Positions 17,254-27,539 of a stretch of DNA of 64,000 bases are shown here, piece after piece (the stretch's first letter is position 1; each line of letters starts with the position of its first letter). Origin of the DNA: Flavobacterium sp. (GTDB lineage Bacteria; Bacteroidota; Bacteroidia; Flavobacteriales; Flavobacteriaceae). The DNA lies in the NCBI GenBank assembly GCA_012837155.1, contig CP051546.1, forward strand, positions 833,404 to 897,403, in the 5' to 3' direction. The notes under the pieces are model-generated. The model was not told the origin of the DNA. It ran no database searches and saw only the letters and a program-made list of their open reading frames with translations. Made by a program: the position numbers and the translations under genes.

Positions 17254-20151
17254 ATTTGGCTATAAATACCCAACCTGATTTTGAAGTTCCATCCTCCATT
17301 TCGGCGACATAAAAATACGTTCCATCAGGGAGCGCTTCTCCTGTGCTATTAGTTCCATCCCATTGATCGGTATAATTGCCGTAACTATTTACTTTTCTTC
17401 CATAGCGGTTGAATAATTCGAGTTTGGCAACTTTACATTCTTTCAAATTGAATTTTTGATTGTATTCATCGCCATTTGGCGAGATGGCATTAGGGAATAC
17501 GCAAAGAGAATTTACAGTAGCTACTTTGCTAAATTCACAACCATTCGAGTCTTTAACAGTAATTGTATAATTACCCGGAGGAAGGTTAGAGTAGGAAGTT
17601 TCAGATGTAAATGAACTATTGTTGACGCTATATTGATAAGGGCTCAACCCACCTGTTATTCCTGTAATTTTAATAGTTCCCTCGGGTTTATCATTAACAA
17701 CATCAGAAGTTGTAAGGCTAATAGCTGTTGGTGATTGATAAATAGTAACGGTTATCGATGTTGAACTGGCACACAGACCAGCTCTTGGGGTAAAGATATA
17801 AGTTCCCGAAGTTGTATTGCTTATGGTTGTTGGATTCCAAGATCCAGCGATTGCATTATTCGATGTTGTTGGTAAAACAGGAACCGTAGATCCTGAACAT
17901 ATTGGGGCAATTGCGGTAAAAGTTGGGACGGTTTTTTGAGTCACATTTATGGTTAGAGGAACAGTTGCCGTTGCGCATTGTCCAGCATCAGGTGTGAAAG
18001 TGTAGGTTTTAGTTTGGGTGTTGTCTAATGCTGGCGACCAAACACCTGTAACACCATTTATCGAAGTTGTTGGTAGAGGCGTTAAAATATCTCCAGCACA
18101 AATGGCAGCAACAGGATTAAAAGTGGCGATTAATGGGTTTATAGTTATGTTTATTTGGGCTTGTAATGAGCATTGTCCTGGGTCAGGAGTAAAAGTATAT
18201 GTAGTGGTTCCTGAAATGCTGGTGTCTATAGTTGCTGGATTCCACTGTCCTGTAATTGAATTGTTAGAGGTTGTTTGCAATATTGGAGCCGTTGTTCCTT
18301 GACAAATAGGAGCGATTAAATTGAAAGTTGGAGTAATGGTGGTTACAACAACATTTAATTTGGCTATTGTAGCACATAAACCTGAATCAGGGGTAAAAGT
18401 ATATTCTGCCGAGGCGGTATTGCTTATTGCAGAATTCCAAGTTCCATGAATACCGTTATTTGATGTCGTTGGCAATGTGGGTATTGTTGAAGACCCATAA
18501 CATACATTCGGAATTGGATCAAAAGTTGGTACTGCTTTTGGAATTACACTTATTGTTAAAGAAGTAGTTGCAGTTGCACATTGTCCCGCTGTTGGTGTAA
18601 AAGTATAGGTTTTAGTTTGAGTGTTGTCTAAAGCTGGAGACCAAGAGCCTAAAATTCCTTCTAAAGAAGTTGTTGGCAATGGTGCTAAAACATCTCCAGC
18701 ACAGATAGGTGCAACTGGAGCAAAAGTAGCTGTTATAGGATTTACAACAATGGTAAAAGGAACAGTTGTAGTAGCACATTGTCCAGAATCAGGTGTAAAA
18801 TTATAAGTTGTAGTTTTGGTATTATCCAAAGCAGGAGACCAAGTTCCTGTAATACCATTAATCGAAGTGGTAGGCAACGGATTTAAAAACGCCTCCAGCA
18901 CAAATGGCCGAAACTGGAGCGAAAGTAGCTAAAAGCTGATTTACAACTATGGTCATATTAGTTGTAGCTGTTGCACATTGCCCCCGCTGTTGGTGTAAAA
19001 GTATAGGTTTTAGTTTGAGTGTTGTCTAAAGTTGGAGACCAAGAACCCAAAATTCCTTCTAAAGAAGTTGTAGGTAACGGATTTAAAACATTCCCAGCAC
19101 AAATAGGAGCCACTTGGGCAAAAGTAGTTGTTATGGGATTTACAACTATGGTCATGTTGGTTGTGGCAGTTGCACATTGTCCAGGTGTTGGCGTAAAAGT
19201 ATAGGTTGTTGTTTTGGTATTATCCAAAGCAGGCGACCAAGTTCCCGCAACTCCATTGGTTGAGGGTTGTAGCCAACGGGGTCAAAACATCCCCAGCGCA
19301 AATAGGCGGATGTGGTGGAAGAAAAACAGCTGCTAATGGGTTTATATTTATATTTACCACCTTGGTCGTTGCACATTGTCCTGCGCTTGGAGTGAAGGTG
19401 TAGGTTCCGGGAGTTGTATTGCTCACAACAGAAGGGCTCCAAGTTCCCATAATACCATTGTTAGAAATAGTAGATAAACCGGAGGAGTATCGCCAAGACA
19501 AATAGATGCGGGTAGCGTAAATACAGGCGCTACATTGTTTACTACAAAGATGGTAAATGATAAAGGATTAGCACATTGTCCAGGGTCTGGAGTAAAAAGA
19601 TAAGTTGTAGTTGTGTTATTATTCACTACGGATGGATTCCAAGTTCCTGTTATTCCATTGGTTGATGTTGTAGATAACAAGGGAGAGGCTCCTCCTTTAC
19701 AAATTGCAGGTAAAGTAGCGTCGAATGTTGGATCTACTTTTGTGTTTACAACTACGGTAGTTGTGTTTTGAAAAGTGGCAGAGGCCGAATCAGTAATGGT
19801 CACAATATAATTCCCAGCATCAGATGAAACGGCAGCATTGTTTACTAATGGATTTTGGGCATTTGAAGTAAAACCATTTGGACCAGTCCAACTAAAAGTA
19901 TAGGGAGCAACACCTCCGCTTGGATTTGCAGAGAGCGTTAGATTGTCTCCTTCGCAAATAGTTATCGTAGCTATTGCTGAATTTGCTAAAGCAAAAAATG
20001 ATTTTTTCGATGCAAGAGGATGAGTAATCAAGCGAGTAGAAGTGTTTCCTTTTGAATTAGGAGAAGTATTGTTGATATTAACGCCATTAGCAAATAAATG
20101 GAAAGAAAATAGGCTTAAAAAAAGTACGACTGATAAGTAGATTTTTTTCAT
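17252..20151 (-). CDS. T9SS type B-sorted repetitive surface protein (several frameshifts)
   Basis: Read across at least four frameshifts (near 19470, 19260, 18980 and 18895) this is about 966 residues. It starts with a signal peptide (MKKIYLSVVLFLSLFSFHLF), then an Ig/PKD-like domain (GGVAPYTFSWTGPNGF). About ten units of some 67 residues follow, of the form PTF--I-PIC-G---P-LPTTS--GI-G-W-P. Next comes a SprB-like module (GGLSPYQYSVNNSSF) and a C-terminal gliding-motility/T9SS type B sorting domain (FPNAISPNGDEYNQKFNL to GWVFIAK). It is expected to be exported by the type IX system and held at the cell surface, perhaps as an adhesin. Confidence 0.85.
17730..19760 (-). repeat. About ten tandem repeats of roughly 200 bp inside the surface-protein gene
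   Basis: A GCACATTGTCC-like marker recurs at about 17769, 17972, 18170, 18371, 18575, 18774, 18972, 19171, 19370 and 19570, a steady period of 198-204 bp. Units around 18575-19370 are nearly identical at DNA level; outer units have diverged more. Confidence 0.88.
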
Positions 20152-20233
20152 TGATTTTGGTGTGTGTTAATTAAAAAACTTAGGAGATAAGCCGAAAATT
20201 TGTCTTTTAGGGTTGTATAAAACAACAATTATT

Positions 20234-20266
20234 CAAAAGTATGGAAAATACGTATCAAAAATACAA
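20234..20266 (-). promoter_or_regulatory. Promoter of the surface-protein gene
   Basis: TTG, a 22-base spacer and TACTTTTG on the minus strand fit the consensus. This leaves an untranslated leader of about 75 bases before the ATG at 20151. Confidence 0.5.
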
Positions 20267-20282
20267 TTAATTTGCCAAAACG

Positions 20283-21491
20283 TTAAAAAGAATTTGCTAA
20301 AATAAATCCGCTCGTCCAAGCATTTTGAAAATTAAATCCGCCAGTAACAGCATCAATATTTACAATTTCTCCTGCGAAATATAGGTTTTTATGTAGTTTG
20401 CTTTCCATGGTTTTAAAATTAATTTCTTTCAAATCAATTCCGCCGGCAGTAACAAACTCTTCTTTAAAAGTGCTTTTGCCATTAACTTGAAAACAGGAAT
20501 TTGTCAATATGTCGGATAAATTTTGCAATTGAATTTTTGTTAAATCAGCCCATTTAACCTCTTCTGAAATGTCCGAAGCTTGAGCTAAATTTTCCCAAAG
20601 CCTATTTGGGAGTGCAAAAGGCGATTTTTTGACAACTATTTTTTTGGCGTGCTCTTGTTTTATGTTTTTGAGTATTTTTTTTGCATCCTCACTATCAATA
20701 TCATTCAGCCAATTGATGGCAATTGTAAACTGGTACTTCTTTTCGAACAAAATGCGTGCTCCCCAAGCAGATAATTTCAAAATTGCAGGGCCGCTCATTC
20801 CCCAATGTGTAATCAACAAAGGGCCTGTCGATGAGAGTTTTGTATTTTTGATTTTTATAGAAACTTGGGCTGAAACACCAGGTAATTCTTTTATTCTAGA
20901 ATCTTTAATATTGAAAGTAAATAAAGAAGGCACGGGATTTACGATGGCGTGACCAAAAGTTTGTAGCATTTCCCATATTTTAGGATTGCTTCCTGTGGCT
21001 AGGATTAATTTTTCGGCAATATAATTTTTGTTTTGGGTTTCTATTTTCCAAAAAGTATCTTTTTTAAAAATAGATTGTACACTTTGACCAGTTAGAATTG
21101 TGATTCCTAATTTTTGAGTGGCTTTAAGGAAACAATCGATTATTGTTTGCGAAGAATTCGAAACGGGAAACATACGTCCATCGTCTTCAATCTTGAGTTC
21201 CACACCATGATTGCTGAACCATTCTACGGTGTCGCCAGAGCAAAATTGGTGGAAAGGGCCTCGCAATTCTTTTTCGCCACGCGGATAAAATTTTACCAGT
21301 TCGTTGGGTTCAAAACAAGCGTGTGTTACATTGCATCTGCCTCCGCCAGAAACACGAACTTTAGACAATACTTCGCTTCCTCGTTCTAGAATAGCTACTT
21401 TTAATGCTGGTTTTTTTTCGACAATATTGATTGCCGTAAAAAAACCGGCTGCTCCGCCACCAACAATGATAACATCAAAATTCTGATTCAT
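20283..21491 (-). CDS. HI0933/BaiN-like NAD(P)/FAD-dependent oxidoreductase
   Basis: An intact 402-residue flavoprotein. The N-terminal dinucleotide motif is VIIVGGGAAGFFTAINIVEK. KVRVSGGGRCNVTHACF is the conserved second signature of the HI0933/YhiN family. LPTG-like and GGFNFQNAWTSGF elements close the FAD site near the C-terminus, where FAGEIVNIDAVTGG is typical. The family has no single agreed reaction. Its start codon overlaps the stop codon of the upstream glycerophosphodiesterase as ATGA, suggesting coupled translation. Confidence 0.9.
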   Translation of the reverse strand: MNQNFDVIIVGGGAAGFFTAINIVEKKPALKVAILERGSEVLSKVRVSGGGRCNVTHACFEPNELVKFYPRGEKELRGPFHQFCSGDTVEWFSNHGVELKIEDDGRMFPVSNSSQTIIDCFLKATQKLGITILTGQSVQSIFKKDTFWKIETQNKNYIAEKLILATGSNPKIWEMLQTFGHAIVNPVPSLFTFNIKDSRIKELPGVSAQVSIKIKNTKLSSTGPLLITHWGMSGPAILKLSAWGARILFEKKYQFTIAINWLNDIDSEDAKKILKNIKQEHAKKIVVKKSPFALPNRLWENLAQASDISEEVKWADLTKIQLQNLSDILTNSCFQVNGKSTFKEEFVTAGGIDLKEINFKTMESKLHKNLYFAGEIVNIDAVTGGFNFQNAWTSGFILANSF

Positions 21492-22173
21492 ATTTTATCT
21501 GGAAAATTCGAAATAATTCCGTTTACGGTCGAATGATTTTATTTTTTGAATAGCTTCTTCCGAGTTTACTGTCCAAGGAAAAACTTTGAAGCCGTTTTCT
21601 TGTATCAAAGTTACATTTTCTTTCGTCAACAATTGATAATAAGGGTTAATGGAAAAAGCTTCTATTTTTTTGGCGAAAGCCAGAGCGTTCTCCATGGATT
21701 CATCGGTTAAAACGCCAATTTGTATGTTGGATTTAACTCATAAATCTCTTTCAGCATGTTCCAGTCGAAACTCGAAATTATAAAATCGGTAAGCAGCCAT
21801 TTTTTATCTAAAATAGAATGATTTATTAAGTCGTTTACGGGTTTTGCTGTGCCAATTCCTTTGAGTTCAATATTGATAAAACAGCGTCGATTGACTAAAT
21901 TTAAAACTTCAGCTAGTGTGGGAATTTCTTGAAAATTAGCAATTCGGAATTGCTTCAATTCCCGCAAAGAAAGTTTGTTTACAGCTCCTTTTCCGTTTGT
22001 AGTTCGGTCAATTGTTTCATCGTGAATGACTACCAACTCTCCGTCCAACTCAAATGCACGTCGAGTTCTATGCCATCAGCATTCAAATGAATCGCTTTTT
22101 CGAAAGCAATTAAAGTGTTTTCAGGCTCGTTACCCGAAGCACCACGATGACCGATTTTGAGAATTTTATTCAT
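21488..22173 (-). CDS. Glycerophosphodiester phosphodiesterase (frameshifted)
   Basis: The ATG at 22173 opens MNKILKIGHRGASGNEPENT, the GDPD signature with catalytic His and the HRG-(x)n-PENT motif. Then comes ADGIELDVHLS with the metal-binding E-x-D pair and, after a frameshift near 22048, DGELVVIHDE with the second catalytic His. INIELKG follows. A further break near 21700 leads to a C-terminal part with KVFPWTVNSEEAIQKI; the last one restores DVNGIISNFPDKI. The total is about 228 residues, no signal peptide. It hydrolyses glycerophosphodiesters to sn-glycerol 3-phosphate and an alcohol. Confidence 0.87.
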
Positions 22174-22279
22174 TCGAATTAATTTTTGGGTAAAGGTAGC
22201 GAAGAAAATGATTAAATTAGGAAACGTTGTCTTTACGACTTGGAAAAGTTAGATTTAAAAGAGGGTAGAGCAATACGAA

Positions 22280-22314
22280 AAAAGCCTATCAAAATTTATA
22301 TCTGATAGGCTTTT
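22280..22314. terminator. Terminator downstream of acs
   Basis: Arms AAAAGCCTATCA (22280-22291) and TGATAGGCTTTT (22303-22314) pair perfectly, with T-rich DNA on both exits. It lies 23 bases beyond the acs stop and upstream of the glycerophosphodiesterase gene. Confidence 0.8.
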
Positions 22315-22336
22315 GTTTTGTTATCTAAAACGCAAA

Positions 22337-24249
22337 TTATAGTTTTCCGTCTTTTATTTCGTCAACAATTTCTGGATTTAATAAAGTGGTTGTGTCTCCA
22401 AAATTCGAAAAAATCACCTTCGGCTATTTTGCGAAGAATTCGTCGCATAATCTTGCCTGAACGTGTTTTTGGTAAGCCAGAGACAAACTGGATTTTGTCT
22501 AACTTGGCAATAGGTCCAATGTGGTCAGAAACGTGTTGATTTATCTCTTTTGTCAAGTTCTCTCTATCGCGATATTCTCCGGATTCTTTTAGGATTACAA
22601 AGCCATAAAGTGCATTTCCTTTGATGTCATGAGGGAATCCTACAATAGCACTTTCTGCCACCGCTGGATGTTCGTTTATAGCATCTTCAATAGGTGCAGT
22701 TCCTAGATTGTGACCAGAAACAATGACTACATCATCTACGCGACCTGTAATTCTATAATAGCCTACTTCATCACGCAATGCGCCATCTCCCGTAAAATAT
22801 TTCCCCGGGAAAGCACTAAAATAAGTTTCTTTGTATCGTTGATGGTCTCCCCAAATGGTTCTAGCAATTCCCGGCCAAGGAAATTTGATACACAAACTTC
22901 CGGTAACTTGATTGCCTTCGATTTCATTTCGCTTTTCATTCATTAAAACAGGTTGGATTCCTGGGAGTGGTAGCGAAGCATACGTTGGTTTTGTAGGGGT
23001 TACAAAAGGGATTGCAGAAATCATAATGCCTCCAGTTTCAGTCTGCCACCAAGTGTCTACTAGGGGGCATCGTTTTCCCGCCAACGTGGTCATTATACCA
23101 GTGCCAAGCCTCTTCGTTGATGGGTTCGCCAACTGAGCCAATCACTTTTAATGAGGCTAATGGGTATTTTTGAATGTACGATAAATTCTCTTTTGCCAAA
23201 GCCCGAATAGCCGTTGGTGCAGTATAAAATTGGGTTACTTTGTGTTTTTCTATTACTTCCCAAAAACGACTAAAATCGGGGTAGGAAGGGACACCTTCAA
23301 AAATTACCGTTGTGGCCCCGTTTAATAAAGGACCGTATAAAATATAAGAATGTCCAGTTATCCAGCCAATATCGGCAGTACACCAGTGAATGTCGTTCTC
23401 TTCATAATTGAAAACATTTTTAAATGTATAAGCGGTGTAAACCATATATCCTGCGGTGGTGTGCACCATTCCTTTTGGTTTTCCAGTTGATCCTGATGTA
23501 TAAAGAATAAACAATGGATCTTCGGCATCCATAATTTCGGCAACATTATTATCCGAAGCGGCGTCTAAAAGAGGTTGCAACCATTGGTCACGACCTTGTT
23601 TCATATTTATTGGAGTATGGGTTCTTTTGGCTACTAAAACGGTTTCCACTCCAGGGCAATTTGTCAATGCATCGTCGATAATTCCTTTCAAGTCGATTGA
23701 TTTGTTTCCACGAAATCCACCATCCGATGTAATGACCATTTTGCAATCGCTATCATTGATTCTTGCGGCTACTGCTGTAGAAGAAAATCCTGCAAAAACA
23801 ACCGAGTGTATTGCTCCAATTCTTGCACAAGCTAAAACAGAAACGGCTAATTCTGGAATCATTGGTAAGTAAATGCAAACTCGGTCTCCTTTTTTTATGC
23901 CTTGCTCAAGGAGCACATTTGCCATTTTTGAGACTCTTACATACAAGTCGTTGTATGAAATATGTTGTGCTTCCTCTTTTGGATCATTTGGTTCAAAGAT
24001 GATGGCTGTTTTGTCGCCTCTTTTTGCAAGGTGTCTGTCAAGGCAGTTTTTTATGATGTTTACTTTCGCTCCTTTAAACCATTCTATCTTGGCTTGAGAC
24101 AAATCTAATTCCATCACTTTTTCCCATTCTTGATACCATGTAAAGTTTTCGGAAGCAATTTTTCCCCAAAATTTTCTTGGCTCACGAATGGATTTATTGT
24201 AATGTTTAAAGTATTGTTCTAAATTTTCGATTTTGTAGTAACTACTCAT
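22337..24249 (-). CDS. acs: Acetyl-CoA synthetase (two frameshifts)
   Basis: About 636 residues after two one-base corrections, the usual Acs length. YTSGSTGKPKGMVHTTAGYM is the AMP-binding P-loop near residue 255. CTADIGWITGHSYILYGPLL, VGEPINEEAWHWY and DTWWQTETGGIMIS are Acs signatures. The C-terminal KTRSGKIMRRILRKIAEGD holds the conserved lysine that is acetylated in this family. Breaks lie near 23072 (extra A) and 22410 (extra T). The repaired C-terminus reads LLNPEIVDEIKDGKL. It activates acetate to acetyl-CoA in the cytoplasm. Confidence 0.95.
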
Positions 24250-24324
24250 AACTTTTTACTTTATTGTTGTTTCTTAGAATTTAATTAATAAATGAATCTT
24301 TTGGGGAAACGATTTGCAAGTATA

Positions 24325-24399
24325 TTAAATATTTTTTTTAGAAAGAGCGAAAAGAAATGAATTCTTTCTTCTTTGTCGAATGATGAGGGAAATTTTCAT
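24325..24399 (-). CDS. Possible 24-residue leader peptide upstream of acs
   Basis: A minus-strand frame reads MKISLIIRQRRKNSFLFALS and ends KKNI. It is preceded by GAAGGAG eight bases before the ATG, an unusually good Shine-Dalgarno match for this kind of genome. A -7 box lies at 24452. The peptide is basic and partly hydrophobic. It might be a leader or small protein, or chance. The rest of the 24250-24548 gap shows only promoter-like sequence. Confidence 0.3.
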   Translation of the reverse strand: MKISLIIRQRRKNSFLFALSKKNI

Positions 24400-24451
24400 A
24401 CTTGCTTCTCCTTCAAAATAAACGAAAGAATAAACCATTTATGCGCAAGAG

Positions 24452-24459
24452 CAAAGATA
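24452..24459 (-). promoter_or_regulatory. -7 element TATCTTTG upstream of acs leader region
   Basis: TATCTTTG followed by C on the minus strand lies 52 bases before the small frame at 24399 and about 200 bases before acs. A second, weaker box TATACTTG lies closer to acs, near 24317. Confidence 0.4.
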
Positions 24460-24548
24460 CACAATTGCGGTATTGCTTAAAGAGAATTATTTCGAGCAGC
24501 ACTAACAGGAAGCGTTAGTAAATAGAAATATTGATAGTTAAAAAGAAA

Positions 24549-24581
24549 AAACCCTTGAAATCACTAGGAAATCAAGGGTTT
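24549..24581 (-). terminator. Terminator of tRNA-Phe
   Basis: Arms AAACCCTTGA (24549-24558) and TCAAGGGTTT (24572-24581) pair, and the minus strand continues into T-rich sequence. It begins two bases past the tRNA. Confidence 0.85.
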
Positions 24582-24583
24582 TG

Positions 24584-24656
24584 TGGTACCTCCAGGGATC
24601 GAACCAGGGACACATGGATTTTCAGTCCATTGCTCTACCATCTGAGCTAAGGTACC
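24584..24656 (-). tRNA. tRNA-Phe(GAA)
   Basis: The 73-nt minus-strand cloverleaf has acceptor GGTACCT/AGGTACC, discriminator A, D arm GCTCAGATGGTAGAGC, anticodon arm ATGGA-CTGAAAA-TCCAT (anticodon GAA) and T arm CCTGGTTCGATCCCTGG. CCA is not encoded. Confidence 0.98.
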
Positions 24657-24672
24657 TTTCTTAAGGCGGGTG

Positions 24673-24702
24673 CAAATATAGAATGATTTTTAATTTAAAC
24701 AA
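24673..24702 (-). promoter_or_regulatory. Promoter of tRNA-Phe
   Basis: TTG, exactly 19 bases, then TATATTTG on the minus strand: a perfect consensus match 16 bases upstream of the tRNA. Confidence 0.8.
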
Positions 24703-24745
24703 AACAATTATTAAAAAAAATCTATTCGTAACTTCGCATCGTTAA

Positions 24746-25489
24746 ATGCAAATTATGATTTTAGCCATTGATGTTGGGAATACTAGAATTAAAGCCGCTG
24801 TCTTTGAGGAGAATACCCTTTTGGAGACTTTTGTTATTATGAAAGTTGAATTCCAAAAAGGAATTGAAAATATTTTGAAAAGCCGTAAAAATATAAGCGA
24901 TTTAATAGTTGCTTCTGTAACAGACATCGAAAAACAGGCTTTTATAGCATTTGAAAAGGCTGTGGCTATTCATTTTGTTTCGCATAATGATGCGTTCCCT
25001 TTTGTTAACTGTTATGAAACGCCAAAAACGTTGGGAATGGATAGAATGGTGCTTGCAGTTGGAGCAACGCTCTTGTTTCCTAATCAAAATCGATTGGTTA
25101 TTGATGCCGGAACTTGTGTTACTTATGATTTTATTGACCAGAATGACAATTACCTTGGCGGAGCGATTGCTCCTGGATTGCATTTGCGGTACCAAGCATT
25201 GCATAATTTTACGGCAAAACTCCCGTTGCTGAAGTTAGAAGAACCAAAACATTTTATTGGAAAATCGACATCAGCATCGATTCATTCTGGGGTGGTAAAT
25301 GGTTTAGTTTATGAAATTGACGGGTTTATCGAGGAATTTAAATTACAGTATTCAAACTTTATAATAATTTTAACGGGAGGAGACACGGATTTTTTGGCTA
25401 AACGATTAAAAAATACCATATTTGCCAATTCAAATTTTCTTTTAGAAAGTTTGAATCAAACATTTCAATATAAAATAAAAAATGATTAA
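24746..25489 (+). CDS. coaX: Type III pantothenate kinase
   Basis: An intact 247-residue protein of the ASKHA fold. MILAIDVGNTRIKAAVFEEN is the phosphate-1 loop. GMDRMVLAVGA and VIDAGTCVTYDFID contain the catalytic and substrate Asp/Thr residues, and LGGAIAPGL is a further type III signature. It phosphorylates pantothenate in the first step of CoA synthesis. The start could be the ATG at 24746 or 24755, since MQIMILA offers both. Its last eight bases overlap the next gene, the start of an envelope operon. Confidence 0.95.
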   Translation: MQIMILAIDVGNTRIKAAVFEENTLLETFVIMKVEFQKGIENILKSRKNISDLIVASVTDIEKQAFIAFEKAVAIHFVSHNDAFPFVNCYETPKTLGMDRMVLAVGATLLFPNQNRLVIDAGTCVTYDFIDQNDNYLGGAIAPGLHLRYQALHNFTAKLPLLKLEEPKHFIGKSTSASIHSGVVNGLVYEIDGFIEEFKLQYSNFIIILTGGDTDFLAKRLKNTIFANSNFLLESLNQTFQYKIKND

Positions 25490-26732
25490 AAAAATTATAA
25501 TAAGCGCTTGTTTACTTTTGTCATTAATGTCTTTTGGACAGGGAGGGAGTTCTTCTCCTTATTCTTTTTACGGAATAGGAGAACTAAGAAATAAAGGAGC
25601 ACTTGAAAATCGATCCATGGGAGGATTGTCGATTGCTCCGGATAGTATTCATGTTAATTTACAAAATCCAGCAGGTTATGCCAATTTAAAATTAACAGCT
25701 TTTACCATTGGCGCAAGCCGTAGTTCCACAAAATTAAAGACAAATAACGAGTCTGCGAGTACACAAAGAACCGCATTGGATTATTTGGCTTTGGCTTTGC
25801 CTTTTAAGAAATTTGGAGTTGGTTTTGGAATCATTCCTTATTCTTCGGTGGGATATAAAATAGAGTCTATAGCTGTAGATGCCAGTCAAAGTAGCCAACG
25901 ATTTGATGGTTCTGGAGGTGTAAATAAAGTTTTTTTAGGACTGGGATTTAAGGTAGCACGCAACTTAAGCATTGGAGCCGATGCTCATTATAATTTTGGA
26001 AAAATAGAAACAAGCAGTCTTGAATTTGTTCCTTTTGTTCCAATAGGTTCTCAAGAATTAAACACGGCTGATTTGTCAGGGGTAAATTTTAATTTAGGCA
26101 TGATGTATCAGGCAAAAATAAACAAAAAATTAACCTTTTTTAGTGGTTTAAACTTTTCGCCAGAGAACACCTTAACATCTCAAAATACAAGAAATATTGC
26201 CACAGTTGTTTTTGGTTCAAGTTCGAATGTTCAAGTTGTCGATGAGTTAGAGAATTTAAGTAGTACTACAAAATTAAAATTGCCAAGCAAATTGTTCTTC
26301 GGAGCAGGAATAGGGAATTCAGGAAAGTGGTTGTTGGGGGCAGAAGTGGCTATGCAAAACAAAGGAAATTTGTCTAATTCTTATAATACAATCAATAATG
26401 CCACTCGCGGAAAATATTCAAAATATACTATTGGAGGGTATTATGTTCCAAATTCGAATTCGTTTTCGAGTTATGCTAAAAGAATTACTTATAGAGGAGG
26501 GCTTAAATACGAAAAAACAGGTCTTGTAATTAATTCGCAATCTATCAATGATGTTGGGTTTACTCTTGGCGTGGGATTACCTATTTCAGGCACTTTTTCT
26601 AATGTGAATTTTGGTTTAGAAATGGGAAAAAAAGGGACAACAACTGCCAACTTAATTCAAGAGAATTATGTTAATTTCAATGTGAGTTTTTCTCTTAATG
26701 ATTTATGGTTCAGACAGAGAAAATTCGAATAA
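25482..26732 (+). CDS. Outer membrane beta-barrel protein, function unknown
   Basis: A 416-residue exported protein with signal peptide MIKKIIISACLLLSLMSFGQ, then GSSSPYSFYGIGELRNKGAL and many alternating glycine/aromatic strands typical of a barrel. It ends NFNVSFSLNDLWFRQRKFE. I recall homologues at this place, between coaX and lptC, across Flavobacteriia. The context suggests envelope assembly, but I cannot name a substrate. A FadL- or PorV-like barrel is one possibility. The gene is intact and overlaps coaX by eight bases. Confidence 0.7.
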   Translation: MIKKIIISACLLLSLMSFGQGGSSSPYSFYGIGELRNKGALENRSMGGLSIAPDSIHVNLQNPAGYANLKLTAFTIGASRSSTKLKTNNESASTQRTALDYLALALPFKKFGVGFGIIPYSSVGYKIESIAVDASQSSQRFDGSGGVNKVFLGLGFKVARNLSIGADAHYNFGKIETSSLEFVPFVPIGSQELNTADLSGVNFNLGMMYQAKINKKLTFFSGLNFSPENTLTSQNTRNIATVVFGSSSNVQVVDELENLSSTTKLKLPSKLFFGAGIGNSGKWLLGAEVAMQNKGNLSNSYNTINNATRGKYSKYTIGGYYVPNSNSFSSYAKRITYRGGLKYEKTGLVINSQSINDVGFTLGVGLPISGTFSNVNFGLEMGKKGTTTANLIQENYVNFNVSFSLNDLWFRQRKFE

Positions 26733-26772
26733 TTGTATAGCACTACAAATTTAAATACGTCAAGTATAGCAG

Positions 26773-27327
26773 ATGACTTTACTAAAAAAATATCGAATTC
26801 TAACGGTTGTCACGGTTTTTGCCGTGACACTATTTTTTGGGTGTGAAAGTAATTTTAAAGAAGTTCAAAAAATAAATTTTTCAGAGTTTGTACCTAGTGG
26901 CGATGCAAATGAAATAAATTTGAAATACACTGATTCGGGACGGATTAAAGCTATTTTGGTAAGTCCAAAAATGCTCGACTTTTCTAGTGTGAATTTTCCT
27001 TTTTCGGAATTTCCAAAAGGAATTGATGTTACTTTATATGACAACAAGGGGAAGCAAACCTTCATCAAATCGGATTATGCGGTTTCCTATAAATTAACAA
27101 ATATTATTGATTTAAAAGGAAATGTAAAAATCACTTCCCAAGACGGGCAAATGCTTGAAACCGAACAATTGTATTTTGACCAAAAGAACAACTGGTTTTT
27201 TACCGAAAAAAGCTTTAAGTTTACTGACCCCAAAGGGGTTTCAAACGGACAAGGAATCGATTTTAGCAAAGATTTTAAAGTAATTAATTCACAAAAAATA
27301 ATGGGCGAAGTTATTTCTGCCGAATAA
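26773..27327 (+). CDS. lptC: LPS export protein LptC
   Basis: The 184-residue protein has an N-terminal hydrophobic segment ending in a lipobox-like FFGCES at residues 21-26. An OstA-type beta-jellyroll follows with ITSQDGQMLETEQLYFDQKN and FTEKSFKFTDPKGVSNGQG, signatures of LptC. It forms the periplasmic bridge that moves lipopolysaccharide from the LptBFG transporter towards LptA. Spacing to its neighbours (40 and 14 bases) indicates an operon. The gene is intact. Confidence 0.88.
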   Translation: MTLLKKYRILTVVTVFAVTLFFGCESNFKEVQKINFSEFVPSGDANEINLKYTDSGRIKAILVSPKMLDFSSVNFPFSEFPKGIDVTLYDNKGKQTFIKSDYAVSYKLTNIIDLKGNVKITSQDGQMLETEQLYFDQKNNWFFTEKSFKFTDPKGVSNGQGIDFSKDFKVINSQKIMGEVISAE

Positions 27328-27341
27328 ATACCACACAAACC

Positions 27342-27536
27342 ATGAAATATTTAAAATACACCCCTTATCTTTATCTTATTCTTGGAGCCGTTTTTATTTA
27401 TGATGGTGTTGCTAAATGGGGTCATACAAACGAAACCCCGATGATAAGTTTTTTTATTGGTTGCTTGGCTGTTTTTATGTTTTTTTTTAGACGAAGATTT
27501 GCAAAAAAGATTGAAGACCAGAATAAAAAGCCTTAA
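27342..27536 (+). CDS. Small conserved membrane protein
   Basis: The 64-residue protein has two hydrophobic segments (YLYLILGAVFIYDGVAKW and MISFFIGCLAVFMFFF) and a basic tail FRRRFAKKIEDQNKK that should face the cytoplasm. It sits between lptC and corC, 14 and 3 bases away. Function is unknown; location suggests a link to the envelope operon. Confidence 0.75.
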   Translation: MKYLKYTPYLYLILGAVFIYDGVAKWGHTNETPMISFFIGCLAVFMFFFRRRFAKKIEDQNKKP

Positions 27537-27539
27537 TTT

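Noticed and set aside
17730-19760. CRISPR-like or satellite array
   Set aside because: The 200-bp period is coding: each unit translates to a similar 67-residue module inside a secreted protein.
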